Source of the DNA: Nemophila menziesii
Taxonomy: Eukaryota > Streptophyta > Magnoliopsida > Boraginales > Hydrophyllaceae
DNA length: 64,000 nucleotides
NCBI GenBank assembly: GCA_029959085.1
Contig: JARWIR010000015.1
Span: 9,671,017-9,735,016, forward strand
Direction of reading: 5' to 3'
Under the pieces are notes generated by a model. That model was not told the origin of the DNA. It saw only the letters and a program-made list of their open reading frames with translations, and did no database searches. Below, in pieces: positions 36,566 to 51,521 of this stretch. Within the stretch, counting starts at the first letter, position 1. Each line of letters begins with the position of its first letter. Position numbers and translations under genes: made by a program.

Positions 36566-37045
36566 ATGAAGAAGAGTGGGAAGTCAAGAATACTATTAAG
36601 AGGAAAGAGAGAAGAAGTTGAGGAACCAGTTATTACTTTTGGTGTTGAGAAAGATGCAGTTGAAAGAATGAGAGCTTTGGAATAAAAACATGAAAAGGTG
36701 TTCACAATATTAGGAAAAGTCACAAAAGAGTTGGAGCCTATGCAAAGCATACCACGTGGGGTGAGCAATGTTCAACATGCCACCTACGCAACAAGAGGAG
36801 CCCAACCTGAACGCAATAATGGAAACCAGCCTTGTGCTGGTTCAAATACGTTCTCATATAATTTTCTCATGTTTATTAGTTTATTTGATTTATTGAGTCT
36901 TTTCGATACGTGGGAACACAACTCATTTTTCCGTTGGCGGATGTGGGGATTCGTTGTCTCTCATCTCAATTTTTATGTGATTTTACTATTTTCAGAAGAA
37001 ATTAAATTTTTTGATACATGGGACTTAGATGCAGAGTGTGTTTAA
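36566..37045 (+). pseudogene. gypsy 3' ORF remnant, function unknown
   Basis: From ATG 36566, 39 codons (MKKSGKSRILLRGKREEVEE) reach a TAA at about 36683. The frame then continues open through KHEKVFTILGKVTKELEPM to 37045. The position between pol and the purine tract is where Athila/Tat elements may carry a third ORF. No membrane or nucleic-acid-binding motif is certain. 37046-38330 is the non-coding 3' internal region shared with the minus-strand remnant at 15136. Confidence 0.4.
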
Positions 37046-38332
37046 TAACTTGAAAGAAAAATCTTAGTAAGTTAATTATAGAAAGTAATATGTTTATGAT
37101 CTGTTATATTTTGTATGCTTTGAGTATATACATGAAACACACATTGATAGTAAAGAAAAGATTAGTAAGCAATGCGGTAGAAGTATGTTTGATCTTAGGG
37201 CGCCTTGAGGGGTGTGTAGGCCATGAGATCCAAGCTAGTTGATAAACCAATTTTATGAACATGCTAAAGGTAAGAGAATAACAAAATTGCAAAATTTAGA
37301 AAGTGATTAAGGCGGTTCTTCGGTAAGCCCTTGTTTTCTTTTAGCTTGCTTTCCGTTTATTATATTTATATACTTCTCAGCCCCTTCTAGCATTTCTAAA
37401 GCCTTTTTATTTAACCACATTATAAGCCATGTCCCTTTAGATTTTAGGACTTTTCCATATGACCCGCATCCGTATCGCGATGCATAGACAATTGTTATAG
37501 AGCTTGAGTTTGGGGTGGTGGGTCCACCATTATGGGAAGTATTATTGGGTTGAGAATTTTGAGCTTATTGATTGTGCTCTATATTTTTATGATGATTCAC
37601 AAGTTTATTATATTGTAACCTTTTGCCGGGGTAAAAGTAAATGAAAAAAGTTATAAAAAGAGAAAATATGTGAAAAAATAGCATGATATCTCATATAAAA
37701 AAGAGAGTCATAGCTATATTTGAATATATTTGGATAGGCAAGGTGGAATTTTAATGTGATCATCTTTATGCTTTAGTATTGGGTAATTAAGGATGCTAAT
37801 TAGTGCATCAATTCATTGGGTTTAGTGAGAATGTTTTTATGAGAGTAACTCAAGCTCTAGGGTGATTCGTTGATGGCTAGTGAGGAGAGAGCCAAAAGAT
37901 CGGTCTAAATTATCCAAATATTCTATCATACTGTCCGTAAGCCAACATTACAACCCTAAAGACCTTTTGAATCTTTGTTATGTGATCTAGAAGTAATTTA
38001 TTAGCTAGAGAGTAGTTAGGTGGATATTTGAATACTAGTGAAGTTTGATGAACAATTTATAGCCTCTTTGGTAACTAAATGAAGAACATCTTCTTCTTGC
38101 ATTGCGAAGCTAATCTGATCTTGAATTTAAGACGTGTTGATGATCATGAGTATGACAAGTGTACAAGCAACCTAGATTGTGAAAATTATTACAATAAATT
38201 TTCTGAGTAGTTGTTTTGAGTGTATTTTTTATATATTCTACTATCTTCTTTTCACTTTGCTTAATTGACTTAGGTGTGTATCTAGAGAATTCCCTTTGTT
38301 TATATCTTTATTGTATCGGGACGATACAAGTT

Positions 38333-38346
38333 TGAGCTGGGGGTCT
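38333..38346 (+). other. gypsy polypurine tract
   Basis: GAGCTGGGGGTCT immediately before the TGATGTCTCC start of the LTR. Confidence 0.75.
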
Positions 38347-39971
38347 TGATGTCTCCCTATTTGTGATATAATAGTCTATGTTGGAGACATCATTTTAGGT
38401 GTTTATGGTTAATTAATTATAGATTTTATTCAAATTTTGATAAATTCTTATTTCTTGTCTTGATTTGAGGATTTATTATTTTTTGAGCAAATTTGGTTTA
38501 ATTTGTGTGTAAATGTGAAGCTTTTAAGATATATAAACATTAATTAGATGTCAAATCAATTCTAAAGAGAAAAGGAAAGAAGATATGGAAGAAATTAAGA
38601 GATAAAATGAAGTAGAGATAAAAAAGGAAAATAAAAGCTGTCAAGTAAGTCATAAATTCTGCAAACACGTCCACAAAAGTGATGATAACTTCAAATCGTA
38701 CGGGAATCTGGTTAAGCAATCAAAAGATAAAGTGTATATCTTTTCATTACGGCCGTTTCGATATAAAGTAGGAAAAAATCGGACCAATAACGAAGGAGTT
38801 ACGACCAGAATAAGACATCAATATTTATCATATCTCCTATATTTCAGGAAACGAATTTGAATTGGAAAAAGAGTCAAATTACTTGCCTTATACTCCAAGA
38901 TTTCGACCTAGGGTCTTCTTAACACCTATAAATACATCCTTTAATAAATGTAAGCTTTCTATCCAAGATTTCGACCTATTGTATTCTTAACACCTATAAA
39001 TACACCCTTTAATCATTGTAAACATGTCCTTGCCTATCCTTAACTAGTCATTATTATTATTCGTCATAGAAGTCATTCAAGAGAAGCAAGTTGACAGTAT
39101 GTATCTTTATTTTAGTTTATTTCTTATTAGTATGAAATAATTTTCCCATAAATTGGGTTTTTCATATGTATAATCTTTGGATTCTTTCTCCTATCTATGT
39201 TTGTTTGGGAAAAACTTTTTAAATTGATTCTACCTTCTTAACCATATATTTTTTATGTACTTTGATTTATTTTCAGGTTTAATCTTGATCACGTTAAGAT
39301 TGTTTTAATAGTTGTTAGATGGTCACCCGGAAGGGGTGTCTAATTATTGAAACATCACATCAACGTCTAGTGTGCGGTAGTGATCCGGAAGGGCTTGCCT
39401 AACTAGATAGTCATTAGGGTTTGAGATTTAACCACCGATCATTGCGCAGGGTCCCCTTACCCAAGTCCCCTAGTAATTTTAGGTCACGACCTAAGTCCAC
39501 ATAGAAGGGGGTTAGGAGGAATATAGAATCTTGGCCACTTATCTATTAGCTTTAATCACCCTTATTAACTAGTATAAGAAATGAAGGATTAGTGCATACT
39601 AGCAAAACCTGAACTATATTCTCTAATCTTATTCTCACATCTTTTATTTATTGTTTTGTCTTTAGTTTAATTAATAAGAATCTCCTCTCTCCAATCATTA
39701 TTATTTAATTTTCTTGTCTTTAATTCATTAAATTATTTATTACTACGCTTCATTATTATTTACTTTTCTTGTCTTTAATTCATTAAACTATTTATTACTA
39801 TGCGTTTCTGTTAATCCATTCGTATAACACTCTAAGTCCATGAGAACGAATCTTTACTTATCATTAAAATTTGCGTACGACCTGTGATACTTGCATTGAG
39901 TACCGTGTTCAGGGTAGGGTGTTAGTTGCATATTTTATTATAGTTATTTTATCACACCCTATTCGACACCA
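38347..39971 (+). repeat. gypsy 3' LTR, type A, complete
   Basis: Starts TGATGTCTCCCTATTTGTG and ends CGACACCA, 1625 bp. It contains a 68-bp tandem duplication that doubles the TATA region (CTATAAATA at 38926 and 38994). Its right edge lies five bases before duplication copy 2 begins. Confidence 0.8.
38895..39010 (+). promoter_or_regulatory. duplicated TATA region in gypsy LTR
   Basis: Two units beginning CCAAGATTTCGACCTA (38895 and 38963), each with TTCTTAACACCTATAAATAC. The second unit is partial. They probably mark the LTR core promoter. Confidence 0.55.
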
Positions 39972-42217
39972 TAAATTCAATGTGATTTAGCTCCCATCCC
40001 TTGTAAAGTAAGGCCAAAGGGAACCATGAGGTATCTTTAGAATTGTTTCTGAAAAATCCATATAAAAAGGAGCAATTTAAATGATGATATGAGAATATGA
40101 TATATAAGGGCATGTACTCACATATACAATGAAGATATATAATAAAAGGATAAAGCATCCATACAAATGAGGTGTTGTTTGAAAAATATGAGAAAAGCTA
40201 ATAAGGCAACGTCTTGGAATGCAAAAAACCGGTGCACGAACACGCAACCTATAATGGCAAATGGTGAATTAGTAATTATCTGATTCTATAATTGCCACTT
40301 TTTATAAATCTCAACAATGGTTCCTCATTAGAAGTGATAAAAAAGAAATTTGATTTGTATAAGTAGAGATTTTCTCCAAACTACCAACACTAAGAAGGGC
40401 CACAAGTGTAAAAACCTAACCCTTTAAATGAGAATGTAAAAAGTACAAGTTTGTAAATGGATATTTGATATGAAAAAAAAATCACTACATCTCAATAAGA
40501 GAAAGGCCGAGAAAGCTTATACATGACATGTGTGTTACTTCAGGGATCATGTATATAGAACCTCTATAATCGAGGCTGCAGGGAGTTAAGCTGTATCAAA
40601 TCATATCCACTAATTTCTTGGCCAAACAAATAGGCTTAACTAATTTTGAGGAAAGTCAACCAACCATGAAAGAAGAAGCGTGGATCATTACCATAAGTAG
40701 TTAATTAATAGGAAATTACGAGTACAAATATAGGAACGATTTTACAAAATCCATTTAATGTAATCACAAGGCTTTTTATGCCGAGTATTTTGCAAAAAGG
40801 ATTTTTAATCTTCATTTTATTTTGTTAAGCAAAATTATGTTCTCTCAAATTTTGTATTTTTTATTCACTAGTGTACGCTCTAGTGTACGCTCTATTAGTG
40901 AGTACGGTAATCTCCACTGTTTCTAACAATGTTACTTGGAGTGGAACTTCTTTTTGCATCACTACGGATTCAGCTTTCCTCTTTTCTTCGTTATGTGATT
41001 GTGTTTTTTTGCTGACTTTGGTTTTCTTCAATTGTGGTATTTCAATAGGTCAAAAAGTAATAATTTGGCACACAGATATCTGATTGAACGAATTCTACCC
41101 GATTATTAAATAAGAACTAAAGTAATGGTATTTGACGGAAAATCATTGTGTTTAATCAAATAAAATGCGAAAAAAGTAAAGGTATTTATTACAAGAAACC
41201 TAAATCATATTTTCTATTTATTCGTGGTTGAATTTTTATGCTAGTAGCCTATACTTTCTGTCATCATCGTGGTTGGAATTTTCCACCAAGTAGTTATAGC
41301 CAGTTGCCCTCATCCTACCCACGTTGATGATTAACGGTCACCTATGCAGGAGTGCAGCTCATCGTATTTATCCCCTTGAAACTCCGAGGATCCAAGGTAA
41401 ATAGACTGCGATCCTAAAAATAACATCAAGGATCGTATATCGTTGCTGGCTTTACTCGTTCCTTCCTTGCTCGAGGTGTAGCGATATTATTTCCAATCAA
41501 TAACCCCTACACGAAAATTTGTTATTTAATTTTGAGCTTGGGAGTTTTGAGTTGATTCTGGAGGGTACGTGGAGCAAGCATTTTTAGGAGTCAGCAAATG
41601 AGAGCAATTGATAGTGAGGGGGGGGGGGGGTGTGGAGGACTGCTTACAATTCAAATTTATGGGTAATGTTAACAGGTACAGTCAGGAACGAAATTCGCTC
41701 TGCATGCTCTAATGCGGAGAGTGATAATTGTAATTTGTACACCAGCTTTTTAGACATGTTATTGAAGGCTCGAGACCTGCACTATATTCATTTATAATAT
41801 TGAACAACTTAGAAGAACTAAGACCAGCATTCACGAAGCCAAACTTGACAGAGCAGCTCATGTGAGAACGCTTTACAGGTATACACCGAGGTGGAAATCT
41901 GTAGTTTGTAAGCAAGGTCACGAGTTTTTAATTGAATAAAAACAAGAATAATTATATTCAGTAACCTGAACGAAAACTTAGTCATATCTCATAAAGGGTG
42001 TCATGTGCACAAACCTCGCGAGAATGAAAAACATCGTCTGATCAGAAAAGATGTAAATATAACAAAATATCACAACTATACTACAATAATTATAAAAATA
42101 TCTCATAAGTAAACTCAAGAGTTCATACAAATCTTCAACAACATCACACGAAAACAAAACATCACACGAAAACAAAACAAGTCTCAATAATGAAAAAAGA
42201 AAGACATAATTAATAAA

Positions 42218-43429
42218 CTAAACTGAGGAAAGTGAAATGCTAAACTGGTGAGCATTGAACCAGTTATACTCATGTAGATTTTCCTGATTCTTGTCAAAAA
42301 CACCACATTCAACCATTGTTGGTTTACCTCCACGAGTCAAAGGCTCACATTGGTAGATAGTGTCTGGTGTCGAAATTACATATCGCAACACATGATCACC
42401 TTCTTGATTTTCTTTCTTACACAACATTACACTCAATATTCTTACACCTTCACTCCTCCCAAACCACCTATCTTCACGTATACCTATTTTTCCGAGATCA
42501 ACCCGATTCTTCAAAACCCACTTAGAGAAGTTTTCTCCATATTGATATATGTAAAACTTATTATCCTCAGTTTCATCTACCATAACAAGATGCAAATGGT
42601 TACGAGAAACACCAAAATATTCAATCTGTCTTTGTTTTATATGCTTTTTGATTCCAGTTGATGTCATTATTTGGACACAGTAATTCTCAACGTTGAAACA
42701 CAAGAAGGGTCCATTTCTACTCACCCAATACACAACATTTTTTGAGAAAACCCCTTCCTTGAACATAAAATTATAGGCTGCATCAGTTTTTAGAGAAGCA
42801 ACCATGGATCCTTGATTTTCCCAACCTTTTGTTTCAGAGGAGTAGATCGAAAAACGATAATGTGCATCGTAAGCCCAAACACAAACCACTTTATAGTATG
42901 GAGATTGGAGAGGATCGAAAGCTAAGTGATAGGATAATACATTTGCGGTTAGAGGTTTTCCAAAATCAGGGATTTTAGCAGACTGGTTTGTAGTGGGGTT
43001 TGTGATGTAATACGTGTGCGTATGTCCATCAGAGCTTATGGCACTGTGTGAAAATTCATAGTTGATCATACACACGCAGAACAATCCATTGCATGACCAG
43101 ATCCTCTTAATGTTCGATTTTGCATTTACATATGGTAGTGAAATTGAGAATGGTGATGGAGTTCTCGTAATTTGGCCATTCAGATAAACAAAATTGAGTC
43201 TCGAACTATTAGCACTACGTAGTTGATACAAGTATAAGCCTGTAACTAAAGCATTAGTACCTGCTTCGGCTGGATTAAATCGATGATATCTGAAGCAGAA
43301 AACTGGTTTTGAAATTATAGAAAGCCAATGCTTAGAGACACACTTGAATCGCCCTAAATCTTTTTTGGACAACCTTTGTAGAATCTCCATTATGATGGCT
43401 TCGCTGTCCTTGATTTCTGTGACCTGCAA
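42218..43429 (-). CDS. F-box protein with F-box-associated domain (copy 2)
   Basis: Paralogue of 24545-25756 with the same 403-codon intact frame, F-box (residues 8-48) and F-box-associated domain. Four amino acids differ (R to S and K to T around residues 75-90, then S to T and R to Q in the segment from about 260 to 280). Fifteen further nucleotide differences are silent by my count. The frame again opens with TTG inside TTTGCAG/GTCAC, so the start is probably in an unidentified upstream exon. The first in-frame ATG is at 43390. Copy 2 is as intact as copy 1, although all non-coding flanks have diverged. Confidence 0.88.
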   Translation of the reverse strand: MQVTEIKDSEAIIMEILQRLSKKDLGRFKCVSKHWLSIISKPVFCFRYHRFNPAEAGTNALVTGLYLYQLRSANSSRLNFVYLNGQITRTPSPFSISLPYVNAKSNIKRIWSCNGLFCVCMINYEFSHSAISSDGHTHTYYITNPTTNQSAKIPDFGKPLTANVLSYHLAFDPLQSPYYKVVCVWAYDAHYRFSIYSSETKGWENQGSMVASLKTDAAYNFMFKEGVFSKNVVYWVSRNGPFLCFNVENYCVQIMTSTGIKKHIKQRQIEYFGVSRNHLHLVMVDETEDNKFYIYQYGENFSKWVLKNRVDLGKIGIREDRWFGRSEGVRILSVMLCKKENQEGDHVLRYVISTPDTIYQCEPLTRGGKPTMVECGVFDKNQENLHEYNWFNAHQFSISLSSV

Positions 43430-43530
43430 ATAGAATTTAAGCAGATTTTAGTCACAATATGTCTTACTTTTTACCTAGAAATCATTTACACATACACACG
43501 AGACACAACTACATGTAAAAAGAATCTTAC

Positions 43531-43728
43531 TTGCATAATGCCTATGGTTTTTCGTTAATTGGTTACTTCTATGGGAAGCAAGTGATTTTTCAGCTTAGTA
43601 ATAATTTGAATGTGAAGAATTCAATTATTTTTTATCCAAGTGATTGGATGATTTTTCATTTCAACAAGAAAAAGGATTATAACAAGGCTCTCAATAATGG
43701 ACTGTACTATCTTTTGCATCAGTTTTAG
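43531..43728 (+). pseudogene. DUF4283-like fragment, copy 2
   Basis: Counterpart of 25858-26085. Five replacements in 65 codons and a premature TAG (AAG to TAG change after LLHQF) shorten it. It shows the same SLIGYFYGKQVIFQL and DWMIFHFNKKKDY blocks. It is decaying, unlike the adjacent F-box frame. Confidence 0.55.
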
Positions 43729-44757
43729 TTGAAATCAATGTCACAAAAGTTTGCTTAAAGAAGTTATGCTTAATCTACAAATTGGTAAGGTGATAGAGCA
43801 CCTGAGAAATAATTATTTTTATCACAGCCTGAATTAAAAATTTCAGCACTACAACTATTTCTACGTTGATCAAGGGAAAAAATTTAGGTGAATACATTGA
43901 GTAATATTAGCTCAAAAATTGCAGGTATCACGGGTAAAAATTCGAGCAAAGTTCTTGAGCAAATAATGTATACTGCTGATGCGAATTTTGGATAAGGAAT
44001 TGCATATACTAATTAACTGGTGGAAAACCAGCTACAAATTCAAATTTATATGAGGTTGTTAAGCTGAAGCAGCATCAGGAAGAAGGCGAATTCACTACGT
44101 TTCCTGTTAAAAGAGCCAAAAGCAAGGTAGATAGACTAGAAATGCAACTATAGAAGGGGTTAAAGATATATAAGAACTTTGATCCAACGAGCTAAAAAAT
44201 GATAGAAAAAACCATTGATAATTATTGGAATATAATAAATTTCACTATTGCCTTCACACAGAATGTGATTTAAATCATTTGATCCTTATTTAAAACAAAA
44301 TATAAATATTTCGAAAACAAATTTATGTAATACTCAATTTTAGAAAAATCTTACCCTTAAATGATTTTTTAGATGTCTCCACTCTTTAATAGAAATTTAA
44401 TCTTAAGATCATTTTTATAAATAAAGATATTCAAATAATTTATTATACAGGAAAAATTATTTTATTCAGAAATATTGATTTTGTTGGAAAGAAATATAAA
44501 AACGTGTAACTATTAGTAAAATTATCGATTTAGTGACTATGCATGTACCTAGTTCCACTTTATAGTGGAAGCTATTAATTTATAGCATGATAGATTAGTC
44601 TCATTTTTATTGAAAAGTTAATTTTTTTGGACTTGATTTTTTTAATATATTGATAACTTATATGATGCCAAATATATGTAGTGGTCAAATATGATAAGAA
44701 ACATTTTAAGCCCATGATCACTAGACAAACAAAAAACTTAGATTATTTCAATTTAAA
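43729..44757. other. non-coding part of duplication copy 2
   Basis: Collinear with 26086-27115, with small indels. No gene seen. Confidence 0.6.
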
Positions 44758-47700
44758 TTATCTGACTTCAAAAATTTGTTAATAAAGAAAGTAATATGTG
44801 TACTATACGAACCTTCTAACTGACTACTCAAGATTTACTAACATTTATTTCCTAAGATGGAAAAATGAAACAAAATCAAATTCTTATGATTGAGATTTAA
44901 AATCAACTTGACATGAAGATTAAAATTTGTAAGTCCAATAAAGGTGATAGATATATTTTTTTACTCTATTAGAGAGTTCGGTGAGAAAATTGTGATATCC
45001 TAATAGATCTAGTTAAACTTATACACCCCAAAAGAATAATTTAGTTAATAGGATAAATTGAACTCTTAAATTTATTGTAAATGACATGTTACTATTTTCA
45101 AGTTTACCTAACAAAATGTGGTAATAAGGTATCTTGTCATATTGTTATGCGCATCCCTATAGTTTGGAAATTTTTCCCCCTTAACCCGATATTATCAAGA
45201 GTGTGTTGGTGTTTTGCCAAGTAGTCAAATTTGAGCCAAAATCGTGAAATTCCTTTTTCATAAGATATTTTTTTGAATAATTTTAGTAATAGATGCATGT
45301 TGTTAGAAGATAAATATATAGTGAAACTAGAGATGCAAATATATTTTAGGATATACACCTTTTAGAAATAAATGTGGATGCTGGAATAGATGCCTAATAT
45401 GCCTATTAATAATAACTTGACTTCTATTCTACCATCTCCTAGTTAAAAGATTATACCCAATACTGAATCCACGAGAATTAGGAGACGTATTATAGAGTCT
45501 AATTTTATACCAAATATTAAAACTACCTTAAAAACTATGTATTTCCATATAGGTATGATAAGTGAATATATAGTAGCATCTTTTCTTGTTAAGTATGATC
45601 ATAAGACATACGATATAGCCATGATTTTGGTAGATGCTTGCTTTTAGAATGAAACTATTAATAGTGAATTTGAACTATTATGACAAGAAATATTTAGGAT
45701 CTGTTCCACTTAGTTATGGGTTGTAAACCCATTTGTAGATGTGAATTTATAAGAGAAAATTCAGACAAGATGGTTTGGTAAAAAATATTGCGATTAGATT
45801 TGTAATTTGAGGTTTCACCCAAAAAAAAAGGTTTAAACTACTTTTTGCATTTATTTTCAAATGATCAAGATATCTAATATAAAACCCCTTATTATCTTAC
45901 TTATCATCTTAAATTAGTTCTACATAAAATTGATGTTAAGATACCATTTTTTAATGAAGATATATGTGGCGCAAAATGAGTATTTTGTGTTATGTAGTGA
46001 AATCATAGATTTTGTAAGTTTAGGAAGTTCCTATACAATGGTATGAATAGATATATGGTATCTTAGTAAATTAATGTCTATAGGCAATACTTATAACTCA
46101 TTTGTTTACTCTAAAATAATAAGATTACAGGGCTTGATGACATTCTATATGCTTATCAAATTATAATATTCGGTACTAATTTACATGTTATTAATTAGAA
46201 AACAAAAATTTTATCTTCTAAGTTTAAGTTTGGCTCTTAATGAATTCAAAGACCAATATGGCGTAGTTTAGAATGCATAGTCATTCTTGAAATCACATAT
46301 GTGATTGTGAATACGAATACTTTTACTAAAGACACAAAATAAACTGAGCAATATTGAGAACCAAGGTATGCGTACAATCCTTAAAGAATATATAATACGG
46401 TATCGTGGAATTAACTCAAATAAAAGGATATGGTGATGTGATTTAAAGTTTTCATCTAAATAACGTCAAATTCAAAATTACATTCACATGATAAGGTTCG
46501 GTTGTATCCTCACGTCACTATGTGACAGTTTGTAGTAGATAACCCATATTTTGCTCAAATGTTATAATTTTTCCAACCACCATTTCATTATGTGTTTTAT
46601 AAGTCAAAAATTTGTAAAGGGTTGTTGGTATCACTTTTATAAATATTAAATTCTTTATTACAATAGTTGGTGAATCCATCCTACTTCCCTTTTTTCTAGT
46701 TTTGATGAAAAATGACCTTTGATAGTCACACATCGATTGGTGAGTTGAATTTAAAATTCTTAATAATTATTTGTATCACACCTATATTTCAAATATGGTA
46801 TATATTCTTATGTGACGTATTGGATGCATCCCCTATACACACACCGATACTGCCTGGTTGCACAAATCTAGTTCAGGCTCCGGCTCTAGTGTAGGTTAGA
46901 ATGAGAGTGTTATTTGTTGAAAGAATAAAAAAAATCTAAAATAAGATTACTTTTCTATCTACTTTGTATATAATTCTAAGTATTAATTTCTTAAATTGTA
47001 TTATTCACTTTATGAAGGGTTCCTAGCTCCAGATTCATCTCTGAAAATTTAAATAGTTTCAGGCTTAGGTAGACTTTTCTTTTGTAAGATTTTCTTTCAT
47101 GAGAAGATTCTTCTTCCGGATCTCTTGGTGATCTTAGTGCCCGTTTGGAAGTCTTTTTTTAGAAAAGCACGTAAAAGTGCTTCTTGCATTTTAAGAGTTT
47201 TTTTTATTATGAAAACCACTTTTATGAGAAGAACCAAATATATGCTTCTGGAAAAAAGAACTTAAAATGATTTTAAATTTCAAAATGATTTTTTAATAAT
47301 ACTTTTAAATTTTAAATTTTAATCTAAAAACGTTTTTACTCTAAAATAAGCACTTCCAACCAAGCCTTAAAATCATTGTCTCCACCTCATATGCATATAT
47401 TATCCTTGCTCTTCTAGGAGATAATATTATTACAAAAAAACAAAAGTAGAGCAAAATATAAGTAACTTTATTTTTTTACTTCTAAACAAAACTATTTGAG
47501 CATATTTCATTCTTTAGTCATGAGTGAGCACTATACCTAGATAAATAATGACTGATGGAAAAAAATTTAGTATCTTTCTTTTTCCTTAAAACATATTTCA
47601 ACAAAAGTGATCTTCTGTACCTCTACATAATATATGTTTATCGTCATTTCTGTTTTTTTTTTGGATTTTTACTTTCTTTTATGTTCATAGTTTGTTATCC

Positions 47701-48309
47701 ATTAAAGAGTCATACACCTAAAATTAGATTGGTACTCTTCTTGAAATATGATAGTATAGGTAGGCTAATGTGTGGTTATTCATATACTGAAATACAAGTG
47801 GAGTTGTCAAGAATAAATGAATGTCATTGGGTCAATGGCGATACAATACGTGTGTGTAAAGTATATTAATATGTATTACGTGCATAGTATGATGGATACG
47901 TAAAACACCAAAATAAAGAAATGTCACCGAGACCATGATGATACACTATTCTAACGATGGTATTAGATTCTTAAGACAATATTAAATGTATTTGCTTTAA
48001 TATCCCACATAGATTTTTTTTGCTAAGAATAAAATGGTCGTGTTTTATTATTTAATATTACATATATAGAAGGCAACTAGGGATATATGAATATATATAG
48101 AAATAATAAATCGAATCACTTTTAGAATATTTTGTTAGTTAACTACTCAAAAGGTCTATGAACCAAATTTGCCTTATCCTAAGAGACCATAACTTGTTTT
48201 GCGCCTTAGAATCTCTGGTTTGTTTATATTTGACCAATTTTTCTAATATACGTTATTTGCTCAATATATATATATATATATATATATACTGCATGCTCAC
48301 CATTCCTCA
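44757..48309 (+). mobile_element. decayed Ty1/copia remnant, present only in copy 2
   Basis: Interrupts the similarity to copy 1 at 27115. Degraded copia RT can be read across frames: RIRRRIIESNFIPN near 45468, a CKP/YKRKFRQDGLVK block at about 45725-45780, GFTQKKRF at about 45812, and a YVDD-region relic resembling ILIFGTNLHVI at about 46140-46190. No LTRs, primer site or target duplication were found. The right part (46500-48300) has no recognised coding sequence and includes a MITE-like unit and a (TA)n tract (48264-48289). A deletion from copy 1 is the alternative explanation. Confidence 0.65.
47139..47367. mobile_element. MITE-like element
   Basis: About 229 bp with terminal inverted repeats: GCCCGTTTGGAAGT at the left and ACTTCCAACCAAGCC at the right. 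The interior is rich in AAAAGTGCTT and TTTAAAATTT-like inverted sequence. This resembles the short, hairpin-forming non-autonomous elements common in plants (possibly hAT-type). No ORF. The target duplication is unclear. Confidence 0.6.
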
Positions 48310-48832
48310 GACCATGTCCCTATATACTTACTAAGACAAGAGTTTGCTAGTCCATTTTTGGCGAAATATGTTCTTGACTTGTTTGGAAATTTTGTATTAG
48401 ATGGTGACTTTTTGGGTAATCCATCCTTATATACACATTTGGATTCACTTCATAAATTTAAATAATTAATTTTAAAAATAGGAAGTGAGGTGTAAAATAA
48501 GAAAATAATAATACTTTTCTTTGAAAAAATTTAGACCAATGAATAGAAATTACATTTAGTGATAATATTTTATATAATGCACTAAAGATATAGATAAATA
48601 TATCAATTGAAATAATAAATATATCTATATTTGTAAATATATCTACTTATGTTTTAAAATATTACATGGTATATTATTTTTATATTAAAATTAATTAATA
48701 ATATAAATTATATTAAATAGAAACAATTTCATTTATAAAAGAATGATGTGTCACTTTTAATGAAAATAAATATAAGAACCATTATATACCCTTGAATCCT
48801 TATTTAAAAATATAGAGAATTCAGACTCACAT

Positions 48833-48836
<4 letters not shown>

Positions 48837-48885
<49 letters not shown>
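48837..48885. repeat. (AT)n microsatellite
   Basis: About 48 bases of AT, immediately before repeat copy C. It is the homologous site of the Helitron target at 8134. Confidence 0.95.

Positions 48886-51521
<2,636 letters not shown>

Larger units (their letters stand above)
30124..39971 (+). mobile_element. composite Ty3/gypsy (Athila/Tat-type) element, pol-deleted
   Basis: In order: a truncated type A LTR (30124-31110), a complete type B LTR (31111-32679), primer site, gag-protease remnant, integrase tail, GC-rich minisatellite, 3' ORF remnant, purine tract and a complete type A LTR (38347-39971). The outer flanks TCAAT (30119-30123) and TAAAT (39972-39976) match at 4 of 5 bases and may be the target duplication of the outer, type A element. 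RT, RNase H and the integrase core are absent, so it could move only with enzymes from another element. Confidence 0.8.

Noticed and set aside
39977..39981. TCAAT as an exact target duplication of the gypsy element
   Set aside because: It would need the LTR to end in TAAAT instead of CACCA. Homology with the solo LTR at 58631 sets the end at 39971, leaving TCAAT/TAAAT with one mismatch.
40871..41083. 70-codon frame with hydrophobic stretch
   Set aside because: The equivalent sequence in copy 1 (about 18490-18720) does not keep the frame, so there is no sign of coding constraint.
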